In this document: positions 1 to 8,938 of the stretch, piece after piece | Numbering within the stretch: position 1 is the stretch's first letter | Layout of the letters: each line of letters begins with the position of its first letter | Assembly (NCBI GenBank): GCA_019683695.1 | Contig: JADGHX010000013.1 | Span: 1 to 46,509, forward strand | Reading direction: 5' to 3' | Source: Steroidobacteraceae bacterium | GTDB taxonomy: Bacteria > Pseudomonadota > Gammaproteobacteria > Steroidobacterales > Steroidobacteraceae | DNA: 46,509 nucleotides | Notes under the pieces: model-generated | The model's input: only the letters and a program-made list of their open reading frames with translations | The model's database searches: none | Told to the model about the DNA's origin: nothing | Made by a program: the position numbers and the translations under genes

Positions 1-59
1 CCCCATATCTGAGAAGGTCCCACCTCAGCCCCTCTCAACGGCACCAGAGCGAAGGAAGA

Positions 60-2327
60 ATGACGGCACAGGGTGGGAGCAGCGGCGAGCGACCGGCGCT
101 CTGGGGTTCGTTCGAGCCCTACGTGCAACTGATCCGGTCGCTGCTGCCCCGGGCAACGAGCGTCGCGATTTTCGATGCCCGGGGTGAGATGCAATGGACC
201 AGCGAAACGACCGTCGGTCCGGACCTCGTTCAGCTCATCGAGGAGGTGCTCCCCCTCGCGCGCAACAACACGGAGGGAGCGGGCGAGATGCGCCTCATCG
301 GCGGCAATCAGCCCGTGTACGCGTGCTGGCTTCGCAACGAGGCCGGCGCGCTGCTCGCCGTGCTCACCGTGCTGTGCCGCCCGGTTGGCCCCACCGACAC
401 GGAGGCTCGCAGCTTCTCGATGGTGCACGCGCTCATCCGCCCCGCGCTCGAATGCATGCGGCGCGACCTGCTGGCGCGCGCGGAGATTGCGGACCTCACC
501 ACCACGATCACCAGGCTCGACAAGGACTTCGAGCTGCTGCTCGCCGACGCCACCGGCACGCGCAGCGCCGCAGGCCACGAAAGTGCGGATGACCTGAAGA
601 TCATCGTGCAGCAGGCGCTGGATCACCTGAAGTGCATGACCGCCGCGCTCATCGTGCCCGAGAAGGGCATCGTGCTCCTGCAAACCGCGGGCGATGAACC
701 GCCGGCGGACAACCAACTCGTAGCGCGCATGCATCGGCAGCTGCTGTCGATGGCGCAGATGCGGCGCGAGCCCGTGATCATCAATCAGCTCACGACGGGC
801 GGCGGTACGTCGCCAGTACCGTTTCGAATCCTGTCATGCCCGTTGCAGCAGGGCACGGGAAAGGTGATCGGCATTCTCGCGCTGTTCCGCGAACTCGCAG
901 CGCCGGCGTTCGCGCCCCGTGATGCACGCATTTGCGACCTGCTGGCACGGCGCGCAAATGGCGTCATCGAAAGCAACTATGACGCGATGAGCGGCCTCTA
1001 TACGTGGCCCGCCTTCGAGCAGCGCATGCGCGCCGTCGCCGCCGCGCGCACCAATTCACGCTGGAGCGCGCTCTACATCGATACGGATCAGTTGCACCTG
1101 ATCAATGACAACTTCGGCATGCACGTCGGCGACAACGTGATCGGTCAGCTCGGTGAGCTGATCCGCCGGCGACTGCCGCCAGGGGCGTTTGCCGCGCGCA
1201 TTTCCGGGGATCGCTTCGCCGTGCTGCTGCCGAGCGGCATCGAGGATGCCGAACTCTTTGCCGAGTCCCTGCGCGAAGGCGCATTGCAGATCGGCGCGAT
1301 GCAAGGCGAGGCCCGCCTGCACGTCTCCATCAGCATCGGTGTCGCCGCGCTCGAGCACGGCCTTGGCGAATTCACGCATTCGCTCGCCACAGCGGAAACC
1401 GCGTGCAAAGCGGCGAAGGATCGTGGGCGCAACCGCGTCGAAACGTATCAGGTGGAAGATCAGAGCATCGTCCGCCGGTTCGCGGACATCAACATCGCCG
1501 CACGCCTGCGCATGGCGATTTCCGAGGATCGCCTGCGGCTCGACGCGCAACTCATCACGCCGCTTTCACCGGGCCCGGATACACGGCCGCACTACGAGCT
1601 GCTGCTGCGGATGATCGATGAGGACGGCAAGACCGTCGGACCGGATCGCTTCATCTCCGCAGCGCTGCGCTATCAGCTCATGCCCACTATCGATCGGTGG
1701 GTGATCGAGAAAACCCTCGCGCTCGTGAAGCCACATGCGGCGATGCTCAGCGGGCATCCAGTCCGCTTCGCGATCAACTTCTCCGGGCAGTCACTGAACG
1801 ACGATGATTTCGGTGACTTTCTCTTCTCACGCATCAAGGAGAGCGGACTGGACCCGGCGCTGTTCTGCTTCGAGCTCACGGAGAACGCCACGGTCGCGAA
1901 CATCACGAAGGCCGAGGTGCTGATGCGCAGACTCCGGCGCCTGGGTTGCGCGATTGCGCTCGATGACTTCGGCACGGGGCTCTCATCGCTGTCGTATCTG
2001 CGGCAGCTTCCCGTGACCACACTCAAGATCGACGGCAGCTTCGTGCGCGACATCCTGCGGGACGCGCGCTCGGAATCGATGGTGCATGCCATTGCTCAGC
2101 TTGCACGCAGCATGTCGATGCTTACAGTTGCGGAGTACGTCGAGACGGATGAGATCCGGCAGCGGATCACGGCGCTCGGCGTGGACTATGGCCAGGGCTT
2201 TGCCATGGGTCGTCCCGTGCCTTTCACGGATGTGCTCGCGGAGCTGCCGCTCATTGCAGCGGCCTCCACGGTACACCGCGAGGCAGAGGAAGAACGCATC
2301 GCCCTGCGTGCCGCGAATCTGCATTGA
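60..2327 (+). CDS. GGDEF/EAL c-di-GMP protein, probably a phosphodiesterase with a degenerate GGDEF domain
   Basis: A 755-residue protein with no obvious signal peptide or membrane segment. The first 310 residues or so look like a sensory part, probably GAF-like. A GGDEF-type domain follows (about 320-470) and an EAL domain fills the C-terminus (about 490-735). The GGDEF signature is replaced by SGDRF near residue 382, so cyclase activity is unlikely. The EAL motif reads ELL near residue 513, but the other catalytic motifs look intact: FAINFSGQ, FELTEN, DDFGTG (near 635), LKIDGSF, VAEYVE and the QGF of the last motif. It probably degrades c-di-GMP in the cytosol, with the GGDEF part as a regulatory domain. 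The ATG at 60 has AAGGAAGA just upstream. It is followed by a 234-bp gap and appears monocistronic. The domain calls are firm; the activity is inferred. Confidence 0.9.
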   Translation: MTAQGGSSGERPALWGSFEPYVQLIRSLLPRATSVAIFDARGEMQWTSETTVGPDLVQLIEEVLPLARNNTEGAGEMRLIGGNQPVYACWLRNEAGALLAVLTVLCRPVGPTDTEARSFSMVHALIRPALECMRRDLLARAEIADLTTTITRLDKDFELLLADATGTRSAAGHESADDLKIIVQQALDHLKCMTAALIVPEKGIVLLQTAGDEPPADNQLVARMHRQLLSMAQMRREPVIINQLTTGGGTSPVPFRILSCPLQQGTGKVIGILALFRELAAPAFAPRDARICDLLARRANGVIESNYDAMSGLYTWPAFEQRMRAVAAARTNSRWSALYIDTDQLHLINDNFGMHVGDNVIGQLGELIRRRLPPGAFAARISGDRFAVLLPSGIEDAELFAESLREGALQIGAMQGEARLHVSISIGVAALEHGLGEFTHSLATAETACKAAKDRGRNRVETYQVEDQSIVRRFADINIAARLRMAISEDRLRLDAQLITPLSPGPDTRPHYELLLRMIDEDGKTVGPDRFISAALRYQLMPTIDRWVIEKTLALVKPHAAMLSGHPVRFAINFSGQSLNDDDFGDFLFSRIKESGLDPALFCFELTENATVANITKAEVLMRRLRRLGCAIALDDFGTGLSSLSYLRQLPVTTLKIDGSFVRDILRDARSESMVHAIAQLARSMSMLTVAEYVETDEIRQRITALGVDYGQGFAMGRPVPFTDVLAELPLIAAASTVHREAEEERIALRAANLH

Positions 2328-2500
2328 AGTTCTCTGGAAAGGTCGCGCACCGATCGTTTCCGGAAACTGCGGTTCCCGGCCGGAAGAGGCGCCACGTTCG
2401 AACGCACTCTCACCGCACCGTGATGAGGCATCGCTCGCGGCATATTTCGCCATCTGTCGGGACACGCGTCCCGGACGTCGGAAGCGGGGGCCCGCCACGA

Positions 2501-2527
2501 TTGACCGTTGGCGCGCGCCTGTAGTAT
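2501..2527 (+). promoter_or_regulatory. putative sigma-70 promoter of the S41 protease gene
   Basis: TTGACC at 2501-2506 and TAGTAT at 2522-2527 are separated by 15 bp (16 if the -35 is read one base earlier). A start near 2534 would leave a leader of about 28 nt before the ATG at 2562. Upstream, a short hairpin (CGGGAC-ACGC-GTCCCG, 2458-2473) without a T-run may end the preceding transcript. Nothing else is recognisable in 2328-2500. Confidence 0.4.
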
Positions 2528-2561
2528 TTCCGATCGCGAGTTTCGGGGGTCGATAATCAAC

Positions 2562-3839
2562 ATGCAGTTGCGGTCACGCACGTGGGTCGCTCTCGTCGCA
2601 GGAGCGATCTTTGGTTTCTCGGGGGCGATCGCCGGCGATGTCATGGCCGGGCGTCGCACGGACCCACCGCCAGCGGCTCAGCCTGCGCTTCCGTGGGAAC
2701 AGGCGCGTTTGTTCGCCGAAGTGTACGAGCGCATCAAGCGCGAGTACGTCGACGAGGTGGACGACCAGGCGCTCATGGAAAAGGCGGTGCGCGGCATGGT
2801 CGCCGCGCTCGATCCGCACTCCGCGTTCCTCGACAGTGAGGAATTCGAAGAGATGCGTCTTTCCACGATGGGCTCGTATCCCGGTGTGGGCATCGAGGTC
2901 GTCACCGAGGATTCGGCCGTGAAGGTGCTGCGGCCCATCGAAGGCTCGCCGGCCGATCAGGCCGGCATGCAGTCCGGCGATCTCATCGTGAAGATCGATG
3001 GCACCGATGTCGGCGCGGATCTCGCGGGCGCCATCGCGCGCATGCGCGGCCCGGAGGGCAGCACGGTGCATCTCACGGTTCGCCGGCCCGCAACGGGCGA
3101 GCTGCTCGAGTTCTCGCTCCGCCGCGCAAAGGTGGATGTTCACAGCGTCATGCACACCACGCTCGAGCCCGGGTACGGCTACGTGCGCATCACGAGTTTC
3201 AGTGAGACCACGGCCGAGGAAGTCGGGCGGGCCATCGCGAGCCTCAAAAAAGAGAACCCGGAGGGGCTGCACGGCCTCGTGCTCGATCTGCGGGGCAATC
3301 CGGGCGGTGTGCTCGAAGCCGGTGTCGCGGTCGCGGATGCCTTCCTGAACGAGGGCACCATTGTCTCCGCGGACGGGCGCACCGCCGATGCGCGTTTCCG
3401 TATGGACGCCACGCCCGGCGACTTGCTGGATGGCGCGGAGCTCGTTGTGCTCGTGAACGGCGCGTCCGCGTCCGCCTCGGAAATCGTGGCCGGCGCCCTG
3501 CGCGACCACCATCGCGCTGAGCTCATCGGGCACAAGACCTACGGCAAGGGCTCCGTGCAGACCGTGATGCCGCTGTCCCAGGGCGGTGCCATCAAGCTCA
3601 CCACATCGCGTTACTACACGCCCTCCGGTGAATCGATCCATGGGAAGGGCATCGTTCCGGACATCGTGGCGCCGGACCCCGAAGAGCCACCGGCGGACCT
3701 GCGCGTGGGCGACAAGGATGCGGAGCCGCTCGCCGCGCGCGACAAGGAAGTGCGGCTCGCGCTGGATACGCTCAAGTCGCTCAACGCATTGGCGCCGAGC
3801 CGCGTCGCCGCGGCCGCCAAGTCCCGTGCGGTGAAGTAA
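2562..3839 (+). CDS. ctpA: S41 family C-terminal processing peptidase (CtpA/Prc-like)
   Basis: A 425-residue carboxyl-terminal processing protease. An N-terminal hydrophobic stretch (about residues 8-25) is an export signal or membrane anchor, so it acts in the periplasm. A PDZ domain follows (about 95-180), then the S41 catalytic core. The catalytic Ser lies in the SASASE motif (302-307) and the partner Lys in TYGKGS shortly after, giving the Ser/Lys dyad of CtpA enzymes. The length is normal for the short CtpA type. An in-frame start at 2508 exists, but it would place 18 residues before the signal segment, so ATG 2562 is preferred. In gammaproteobacteria this family is often found near envC and pgm; neither is visible here. 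Substrates cannot be told from sequence. Confidence 0.92.
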   Translation: MQLRSRTWVALVAGAIFGFSGAIAGDVMAGRRTDPPPAAQPALPWEQARLFAEVYERIKREYVDEVDDQALMEKAVRGMVAALDPHSAFLDSEEFEEMRLSTMGSYPGVGIEVVTEDSAVKVLRPIEGSPADQAGMQSGDLIVKIDGTDVGADLAGAIARMRGPEGSTVHLTVRRPATGELLEFSLRRAKVDVHSVMHTTLEPGYGYVRITSFSETTAEEVGRAIASLKKENPEGLHGLVLDLRGNPGGVLEAGVAVADAFLNEGTIVSADGRTADARFRMDATPGDLLDGAELVVLVNGASASASEIVAGALRDHHRAELIGHKTYGKGSVQTVMPLSQGGAIKLTTSRYYTPSGESIHGKGIVPDIVAPDPEEPPADLRVGDKDAEPLAARDKEVRLALDTLKSLNALAPSRVAAAAKSRAVK

Positions 3840-4175
3840 GTCCTTCCAGTCGTGGATTCGGTGCGCGCCGCGCTTTCGCGGCGCGCAACCTCAGCCTCCG
3901 CAAGGGACCGACACGTTTCGCCGGAACAGGCGTTCTGTGATTTCGACCACGAGGGTCCGGCTGCTGGGGCTCGGCCTCTTTGCGGCGATGTCGCCGTGAT
4001 GGGTCAGGCCGGAGTGGAGCGCCCGACTCGCGTGGTCCGTGCTCTGCTTATCGCTCTTCATGAAAACGGATGCGGCAACGGGCCTGTGACGACCCGCCGA
4101 AAGATGAACGCGGGCATTTCCGTCCCGTAACCGGGTAAGCTGCGCCACCCGCATCTGCCGCAAACGAGGTCGCCT
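3840..4175. other. 336-bp gap between ctpA and dedA, with a strong hairpin
   Basis: No convincing gene is seen. Short open frames on both strands here have compositionally biased translations and no ribosome binding site. The clear structure is a perfect 11-bp stem with a CTTT loop at 3862-3887, 22 bases after the ctpA stop. The rest probably holds the dedA promoter, but no boxes are convincing. Confidence 0.5.
3862..3887 (+). terminator. hairpin downstream of ctpA (terminator without T-run)
   Basis: The arms TGCGCGCCGCG and CGCGGCGCGCA are exactly complementary around a 4-nt loop. There is no T-tract, so it would act as a stalling or 3'-end-protecting structure rather than a classical intrinsic terminator. 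Similar T-less GC hairpins end other genes in this window (13630-13659 and 35812-35845). Confidence 0.5.
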
Positions 4176-4844
4176 TTGGAAGCTCTGACCTGGCTCGTAG
4201 GTCTCGCGCACGTCTTCATCGACTTCGTTCTGCACCTGGACCGGCATCTGGTCGAGCTGCTCGAGCAGTTCGGGCCCTGGATCTACGCGATCCTGTTCCT
4301 GATCATCTTCGCCGAGACCGGGCTCGTGGTGACGCCGTTCCTCCCGGGCGACTCATTGCTCTTCGCGGTGGGCGCCCTTGCTGCGGTGGACACGAGCGGC
4401 ACACTGAATGCGCCCGTCGCCTCCGCAGTGCTGGGGGCCGCAGCGATACTGGGCAACACGATGAACTACTCCATCGGCCGGGCGGTCGGCCCGCGCGCAT
4501 TCACCGGACGCGTTCGATTCCTGAAAGTGGAGTACCTGCGCCAGACCGAAGCGTTCTTCGAACGCTACGGCGGCATGACCATCGTCGTCTCGCGATACAT
4601 GCCGATCGTGCGCACGTTCGCCCCTTTCGTGGCCGGCATCGGCCGCATGGCCTATGCGCGCTTTCAGGCCTACAACATCGTCGGCGGGCTCTCGTGGGTG
4701 CTGGTCTTCATCTGGGGCGGCTACCTCTTCGGCAACATCCCCATCATCAAGAACAATTTCGGCATCGTGACGATCGCGATCGTCATCATTTCGATCATGC
4801 CGGGCATCATCGCGATAATTCGCCGGAAGAAGGCGGTCGTCTGA
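4176..4844 (+). CDS. DedA family inner-membrane protein
   Basis: A 222-residue, strongly hydrophobic protein of the DedA/SNARE-associated (VTT domain) family. The family hallmarks are visible: FAETGLVVTPFLPGDSLLF near residues 46-64, and RYMPIVRTFAPFVAGIGRM near 140-160 with the conserved Arg and Pro. DedA proteins sit in the inner membrane and are linked to lipid-carrier flipping, envelope integrity and proton homeostasis. Which of these applies here cannot be told. The start is TTG at 4176, chosen because GAGGT at 4166-4170 is well placed and the family start follows directly. It lies convergent to the diguanylate cyclase gene at 5180. Confidence 0.9.
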   Translation: MEALTWLVGLAHVFIDFVLHLDRHLVELLEQFGPWIYAILFLIIFAETGLVVTPFLPGDSLLFAVGALAAVDTSGTLNAPVASAVLGAAAILGNTMNYSIGRAVGPRAFTGRVRFLKVEYLRQTEAFFERYGGMTIVVSRYMPIVRTFAPFVAGIGRMAYARFQAYNIVGGLSWVLVFIWGGYLFGNIPIIKNNFGIVTIAIVIISIMPGIIAIIRRKKAVV

Positions 4845-4869
4845 CCCACACGACCGCGCGGCGCAGTCA

Positions 4870-5145
4870 TTCATGTAAGGCCCCGGAGCGGGGGCATGAA
4901 CGTCTGGTGCTCGTGCCACGGCGAGGCCTCGATTGAAGAGGAGTTTGGAGGCACCGGCCGGAAGACGCTTCCCTGCGGGCCTGCTGAAAACACGTCCTGT
5001 GTTTTCAGCTGCCTCCAAACCCCTCTTCAACCGAGTCCTCGCCGGGAAAGGCCGTGCCGTTCATGCCGTGAAAGCACACGGCGTGTGTTCGATCGAGTCC
5101 TCGCCTTGGCGCCAGCGCAAAACGTTTCATGCCCTCGGGCAAAGG
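4870..5145. repeat. nested inverted-repeat element between dedA and the diguanylate cyclase gene
   Basis: This gap holds no gene but is full of structure. The main inverted repeat has arms at about 4893-4952 and 5011-5067. The core arms (4933-4952 and 5011-5030) match over 20 bp with one mismatch. The flanking 19 bp (4919-4937 and 5026-5044) match with two mismatches, and the outer ends GGCATGAACG (4893) and CGTTCATGCC (5058) match exactly. Inside lie a perfect 11-bp hairpin (arms 4983-4993 and 4999-5009, loop GTCCT) and a short GGAAG/CTTCC hairpin (4960-4972). A further hairpin (TTCATG...CATGAA with CCCCG-GAG-CGGGG inside) sits at 4870-4900. GAGTCCTCGCC occurs twice (5033 and 5095), and TTCATGCC occurs at 5060 and 5126. 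It could be a MITE or REP-like element, a structured RNA or an elaborate bidirectional terminator. No transposase is near. Confidence 0.7.
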
Positions 5146-5179
5146 CGCGCCGGGAGCACGATGCGATCACCGTGCGAGC

Positions 5180-6133
5180 TCAGTCGGCTGACAAGTCGTG
5201 CCGATTGGCAATCGTGACGCGATTGCGTCCTTCGTTCTTGCTTGTGTACAGGGCGCTGTCCGCGTCCCGCAGAAGCGCGTCGGCGGCGGATTCAATGCTC
5301 TGCGGCACGCGTGAGAGCGCCGCCACGCCGAAGCTGGCCGTCACTTCGATGTGGCCCGTGGACAGGGCCATGGGCGTGCAGGCGCACTGCGCGCGAATGC
5401 GCTCGGCAGCCTCTGCGGCCTGTATCGCATCCGTTTCGGGCAGCACGATCACGAATTCCTCGCCGCCGTAACGTGCGATCCAGTCGCCCGGCCGAATGAG
5501 CGACTTGGCGAGATCGGCGAACTGTCGCAGCACCTCGTCGCCACTTGCATGCCCGCGCTCGTCGTTGATGCGTTTGAAGCGGTCGATGTCCGCCATGATG
5601 GCGGCGAGCGGCCGGTCATGGCGTCGGGCACGCTCGACTTCCTTCAGGATCTGGTCGTTGAGGTAACGCCGATTGAACGTGCCCGCGAGCGAGTCCGTGA
5701 TCGAGAGGAGCTGGATCTTCTCGTTGGCTTCGCGCAGCGATTGCTCCAGCCGCACGATGCGGCTGCCTGCGGTGAGGCGCGCGAGCAGCTCCGATGGGTT
5801 GGCGGGCTTGCGCACATAGTCGTCTGCGCCGGCGCTGAGGCCCGCCACCGCATCGTCCGTCGTGAGATGCCCCGTGAGCAGCAGGATGTATACGTACGTG
5901 CTGAGGTTCGCCTCCCGCACGCGGCGGCAGAGCGTCGGCCCGTCCATGCCGGGCATGTCCCAGTCCGTGAGCAGGATCTGGTAGCGCCCTTCGAGGATCT
6001 TGTTCAGCGCCTCCTGCCCGTTCTCCGCGGTGTCGACCACATATCCCGCGCGCGTGAGCTGGCGCTCCAGCATCAGGCGCTGCGTGGGCTCGTCTTCCAC
6101 GAGCAGGAGACGGAATCGCGTTTCGGTGCTCAT
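5180..6133 (-). CDS. REC-GGDEF response regulator, diguanylate cyclase (PleD/WspR-like)
   Basis: A 317-residue cytosolic protein with a receiver domain (about 8-125) and a GGDEF domain (about 150-305). The receiver has the acidic pocket (VEDEP), the phospho-acceptor Asp in LLTDWDMPGMDG and the later conserved Lys (RKP). The cyclase carries an intact GGEEF signature near residues 222-226. An inhibitory-site RxxD (RPGD) precedes it, so c-di-GMP synthesis with product feedback is expected. Its ATG overlaps the stop of the upstream hybrid kinase (ATGA, 6130-6133), which implies translational coupling. The kinase is therefore the likely phosphodonor, directly or through its Hpt domain. Confidence 0.93.
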   Translation of the reverse strand: MSTETRFRLLLVEDEPTQRLMLERQLTRAGYVVDTAENGQEALNKILEGRYQILLTDWDMPGMDGPTLCRRVREANLSTYVYILLLTGHLTTDDAVAGLSAGADDYVRKPANPSELLARLTAGSRIVRLEQSLREANEKIQLLSITDSLAGTFNRRYLNDQILKEVERARRHDRPLAAIMADIDRFKRINDERGHASGDEVLRQFADLAKSLIRPGDWIARYGGEEFVIVLPETDAIQAAEAAERIRAQCACTPMALSTGHIEVTASFGVAALSRVPQSIESAADALLRDADSALYTSKNEGRNRVTIANRHDLSAD

Positions 6134-8703
6134 GCCGCCATCTGCGAGCTGACGTACCCCGCCGCCTGGTTGAAGGCTTCGCGCAGCGACTGCACGGCGC
6201 GCTCGAGCTCCGCAAAAGGTTTGTCCTTTGCGTCCTTCTCCAGCGCGGCGGCGAGTGCCGCGAGCTCATGTGCGCAGATGCTCGCGCTGCCCCCCTTGAG
6301 CTTGTGCGCCATCGCGCTCAGGACCGCGCGGTCTCCGGCGGCAAGGGCACGCAACAATTCTTCTACGATTCGTGAGCTGCTGGCCACGAATGTTTCACAC
6401 AGCTCGTTCATGAAGTCGCGGTCGTCACCTACGATGGCGCGCAGCTGCTCCAGATCCACAGGCTTCTGCGCAAGTGTCGGCGCATCGGCCTGCGTCGCTC
6501 CCCCCGTGGAGCGCTCCGGCGCGGGCGCGCCCGCGCGGAAACCATAGCGATCGAGAATTTCGCACAGCCGGCTCAGCTCGAGGGGCTTGACGAGCAGACC
6601 GTCCATTCCTGCGGCCGTGCAGCGCTCGACTTCGTCCGTCATGGCGCTCGCGGTGAGCGCCACAATCGGTACACGGCGGCCGTTCAGCTCGCGGGCGCGG
6701 ATCTCGCGCGCGGCGGCGAGGCCATCCATCACGGGCATCTGCACGTCCATCAGCACGAGACCGAACTCGTCGCGGAAATATTCCTCGACGCCGCGCTGCC
6801 CGTTCTCCGCCACGACGACTTCGCATCCGAGGCGCTGAAGGAATCGCCGGGCCACCTGCTGATTGACGACGTTGTCTTCCACCACCAGCACGCGACCCTG
6901 GTACTGCCCGAGTCCCTGATCCGCCGCGAGCGAGCTGCGCGTGACGAGCTCGTGGTGGCGGCCGCTTGCCGCCTCGGCTTCCCGCTCCAGCACGCGTTCG
7001 ATGCAGGCGCGCAGCTCCGCGCCGCGGACCGGCTTGGTCATGTAAGCGGCATAGCCCGCACGGGCGAGCGTGCTGACGTTGCCGTGACGATCCATCGAGG
7101 TGAGCAGGATGAGCGGCGTGTGCGGCACGTTGCCGCCTGCGGCTTTCACGCGCGCCGCGAACCCGACGCCGTCGCTGTCGGGCATTTCGTCGTCTGCGAT
7201 GACGACGTCGAAAGGATGGCCGGCGGCTTCCGCCTCACGCAGCGTCTTCAAGGTTTCCTCGGCCGTGGCGGCCGCGACCACTTCGAAGCCCACGGGCTGC
7301 AGTTGCCCGCAGAGCACGCGGCGGTTCGTCGGGTTGTCGTCCATCACGAGCACGCGCTTGCCGCGCGTGATCACACGAGAGGAGGAGACGGGGTCCGCGG
7401 CATCGTAAATGGCATCGAACGGCAGCGAGAACGTGAAGACGGACCCGCCATTCGGGCGCGAGGACACATCGATCTTGCCGCCCATCAGCGTGACGAGCCG
7501 GCGCACTATCGCGAGCCCGAGGCCCATGCCCCCGTAGTTGCGCGTGCTGGAATCGTCCGCCTGCTCGAAGGGCTCGAAGAGCCGCGCCACCACTTCCGGC
7601 GGCATGCCGATGCCGGTATCGCGCACCTCGAAGCTGAGCAACGCGCGTCCATTCTGCAGGGCGAGCGGGAACACCTCGACCACCACTTCACCGGCGGGTG
7701 TGAACTTCACCGCATTGCTGATGAGGTTCGTGAGGATCTGCCGCAGCCGCGCCGGGTCGCCGAGCACGCGGTCCGGAACGGCGGGGTCCACGTTCACGAT
7801 GAGCTCGATCTCCTTGGCGGCGGCGTGCACGGCCATGGCCATGCCCACTTCTTCCACGACGTCCCGCACATACATCGGCACGCGTTCGATCTCGAGCTTG
7901 CCGGCTTCGATCTTCGAGAAGTCCAGCACGTCGTTGATGATGCCGAGCAGAGTGGTGGCGCTCGTACGAATGGTCTCCGCGAACTCGCGCTGCGCCGGCT
8001 GCAGAGGCGTGTCGAGCAGCAGCTCCGTCATGCCGATGACCCCGTTCATCGGCGTGCGAATTTCGTGGCTCATGTTCGCGAGGAAGTTCGCCTTGGCGCG
8101 AATGGCGGCCGCTTCTGCGTCCTTCGCGGCTATGCGCGCCTCTTCGGCTTCACGCTGCTGCGTGATGTCCTGAAGCGCGCCGGAGAGGCGCGTCACGACA
8201 CCGTTCTTCATTTCCGCCGCGCCCATGAAGCGCACCCACAACCGTTTGCCCGTTTTCGTGATGAAGGGCACGGTGAGGTCGTACGGCGTACCGGACTTGA
8301 GTGCTTCGCCGACCGCCTTCTCCACGAGCGGCCGCGCTTCGGGCGGATAGAAGCTCAGCGTTTCCTCGAAGGTCGGGCGGGTGGAGGGGTCCAGCTCTGC
8401 GATGCGATAGGCCTCGTCCGACCAGATGGGCGTCATCGTGGCGAGGTCCAGCTCCCAGCCCCCGATGCGTGCCATGGCGGCAACGGTGTCGAGCAGGTGC
8501 CGTCCGCGGCGCACCTGAGCCTCGGCCGCTTCACTGCGCAGCAGCGCCGCCTTGAGGGCCGCCTCCGATCGCTCGCGCTCTCGCGCTTCCTGCTCGGCGC
8601 GAATGCGATCACGCTCCGCACGCTTCACACGCAACAGCAGTGCGATGCTCAGAGGAACGAGAACGAGCGCCGCGGCGCCCGAGTAGACGAGCGCGAGGTT
8701 CAA
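6130..8703 (-). CDS. hybrid sensor histidine kinase (TM-PAS-HisKA-HATPase-REC-REC-Hpt)
   Basis: An 857-residue multi-domain kinase. It has one N-terminal membrane segment (about 4-24), a coiled-coil-like charged stretch (27-70) and a PAS domain (about 75-185). The dimerisation/phosphoacceptor domain has His213 in MSHEIRTPMNG. The ATPase domain has NAVKFT, DTGIGM and GLGLAI motifs (about 320-440). Two receiver domains follow (about 455-575 and 610-725), both with the acceptor Asp, and an Hpt domain has His800 in MAHKLKGG. This is the BarA/ArcB-type architecture for an internal phosphorelay. The start is TTG at 8703; a later start would lose the membrane segment. The gene overlaps the downstream REC-GGDEF gene by 4 bp, pointing to a signal-to-c-di-GMP pathway. 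The signal is unknown. Confidence 0.93.
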   Translation of the reverse strand: MNLALVYSGAAALVLVPLSIALLLRVKRAERDRIRAEQEARERERSEAALKAALLRSEAAEAQVRRGRHLLDTVAAMARIGGWELDLATMTPIWSDEAYRIAELDPSTRPTFEETLSFYPPEARPLVEKAVGEALKSGTPYDLTVPFITKTGKRLWVRFMGAAEMKNGVVTRLSGALQDITQQREAEEARIAAKDAEAAAIRAKANFLANMSHEIRTPMNGVIGMTELLLDTPLQPAQREFAETIRTSATTLLGIINDVLDFSKIEAGKLEIERVPMYVRDVVEEVGMAMAVHAAAKEIELIVNVDPAVPDRVLGDPARLRQILTNLISNAVKFTPAGEVVVEVFPLALQNGRALLSFEVRDTGIGMPPEVVARLFEPFEQADDSSTRNYGGMGLGLAIVRRLVTLMGGKIDVSSRPNGGSVFTFSLPFDAIYDAADPVSSSRVITRGKRVLVMDDNPTNRRVLCGQLQPVGFEVVAAATAEETLKTLREAEAAGHPFDVVIADDEMPDSDGVGFAARVKAAGGNVPHTPLILLTSMDRHGNVSTLARAGYAAYMTKPVRGAELRACIERVLEREAEAASGRHHELVTRSSLAADQGLGQYQGRVLVVEDNVVNQQVARRFLQRLGCEVVVAENGQRGVEEYFRDEFGLVLMDVQMPVMDGLAAAREIRARELNGRRVPIVALTASAMTDEVERCTAAGMDGLLVKPLELSRLCEILDRYGFRAGAPAPERSTGGATQADAPTLAQKPVDLEQLRAIVGDDRDFMNELCETFVASSSRIVEELLRALAAGDRAVLSAMAHKLKGGSASICAHELAALAAALEKDAKDKPFAELERAVQSLREAFNQAAGYVSSQMAA

Positions 8704-8938
8704 CGGGTCAACCTGTATGCAGGACGAACGCGCGACACGGTGCTCCGCCTAAAAAAAGCAAACCATTGGCGGGAGAAGCTGGGGCGGCGGAAGAATAAAC
8801 GAGCGCACCCCACGCGCGCACGGCAGTCCGCGCGACCGGCTTCACACGTTCAGCAACTACTTACATGAAGAGCGCGCGTGTGGTTGCAGGTTGCGACGCT
8901 TGGCACGTGCGCAATCCGCGGTGGCAGAATCGCGCCCC

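Noticed and set aside
4896-5471. Plus-strand open frame through the inverted repeat into the diguanylate cyclase gene
   Set aside because: Biased composition, no ribosome site, and it runs antisense into a clear GGDEF gene.
6952-8868. Very long open frame on the plus strand opposite the hybrid kinase
   Set aside because: Its translation is His/Arg-rich and matches no family. It mirrors the kinase codons and arises from high GC content.
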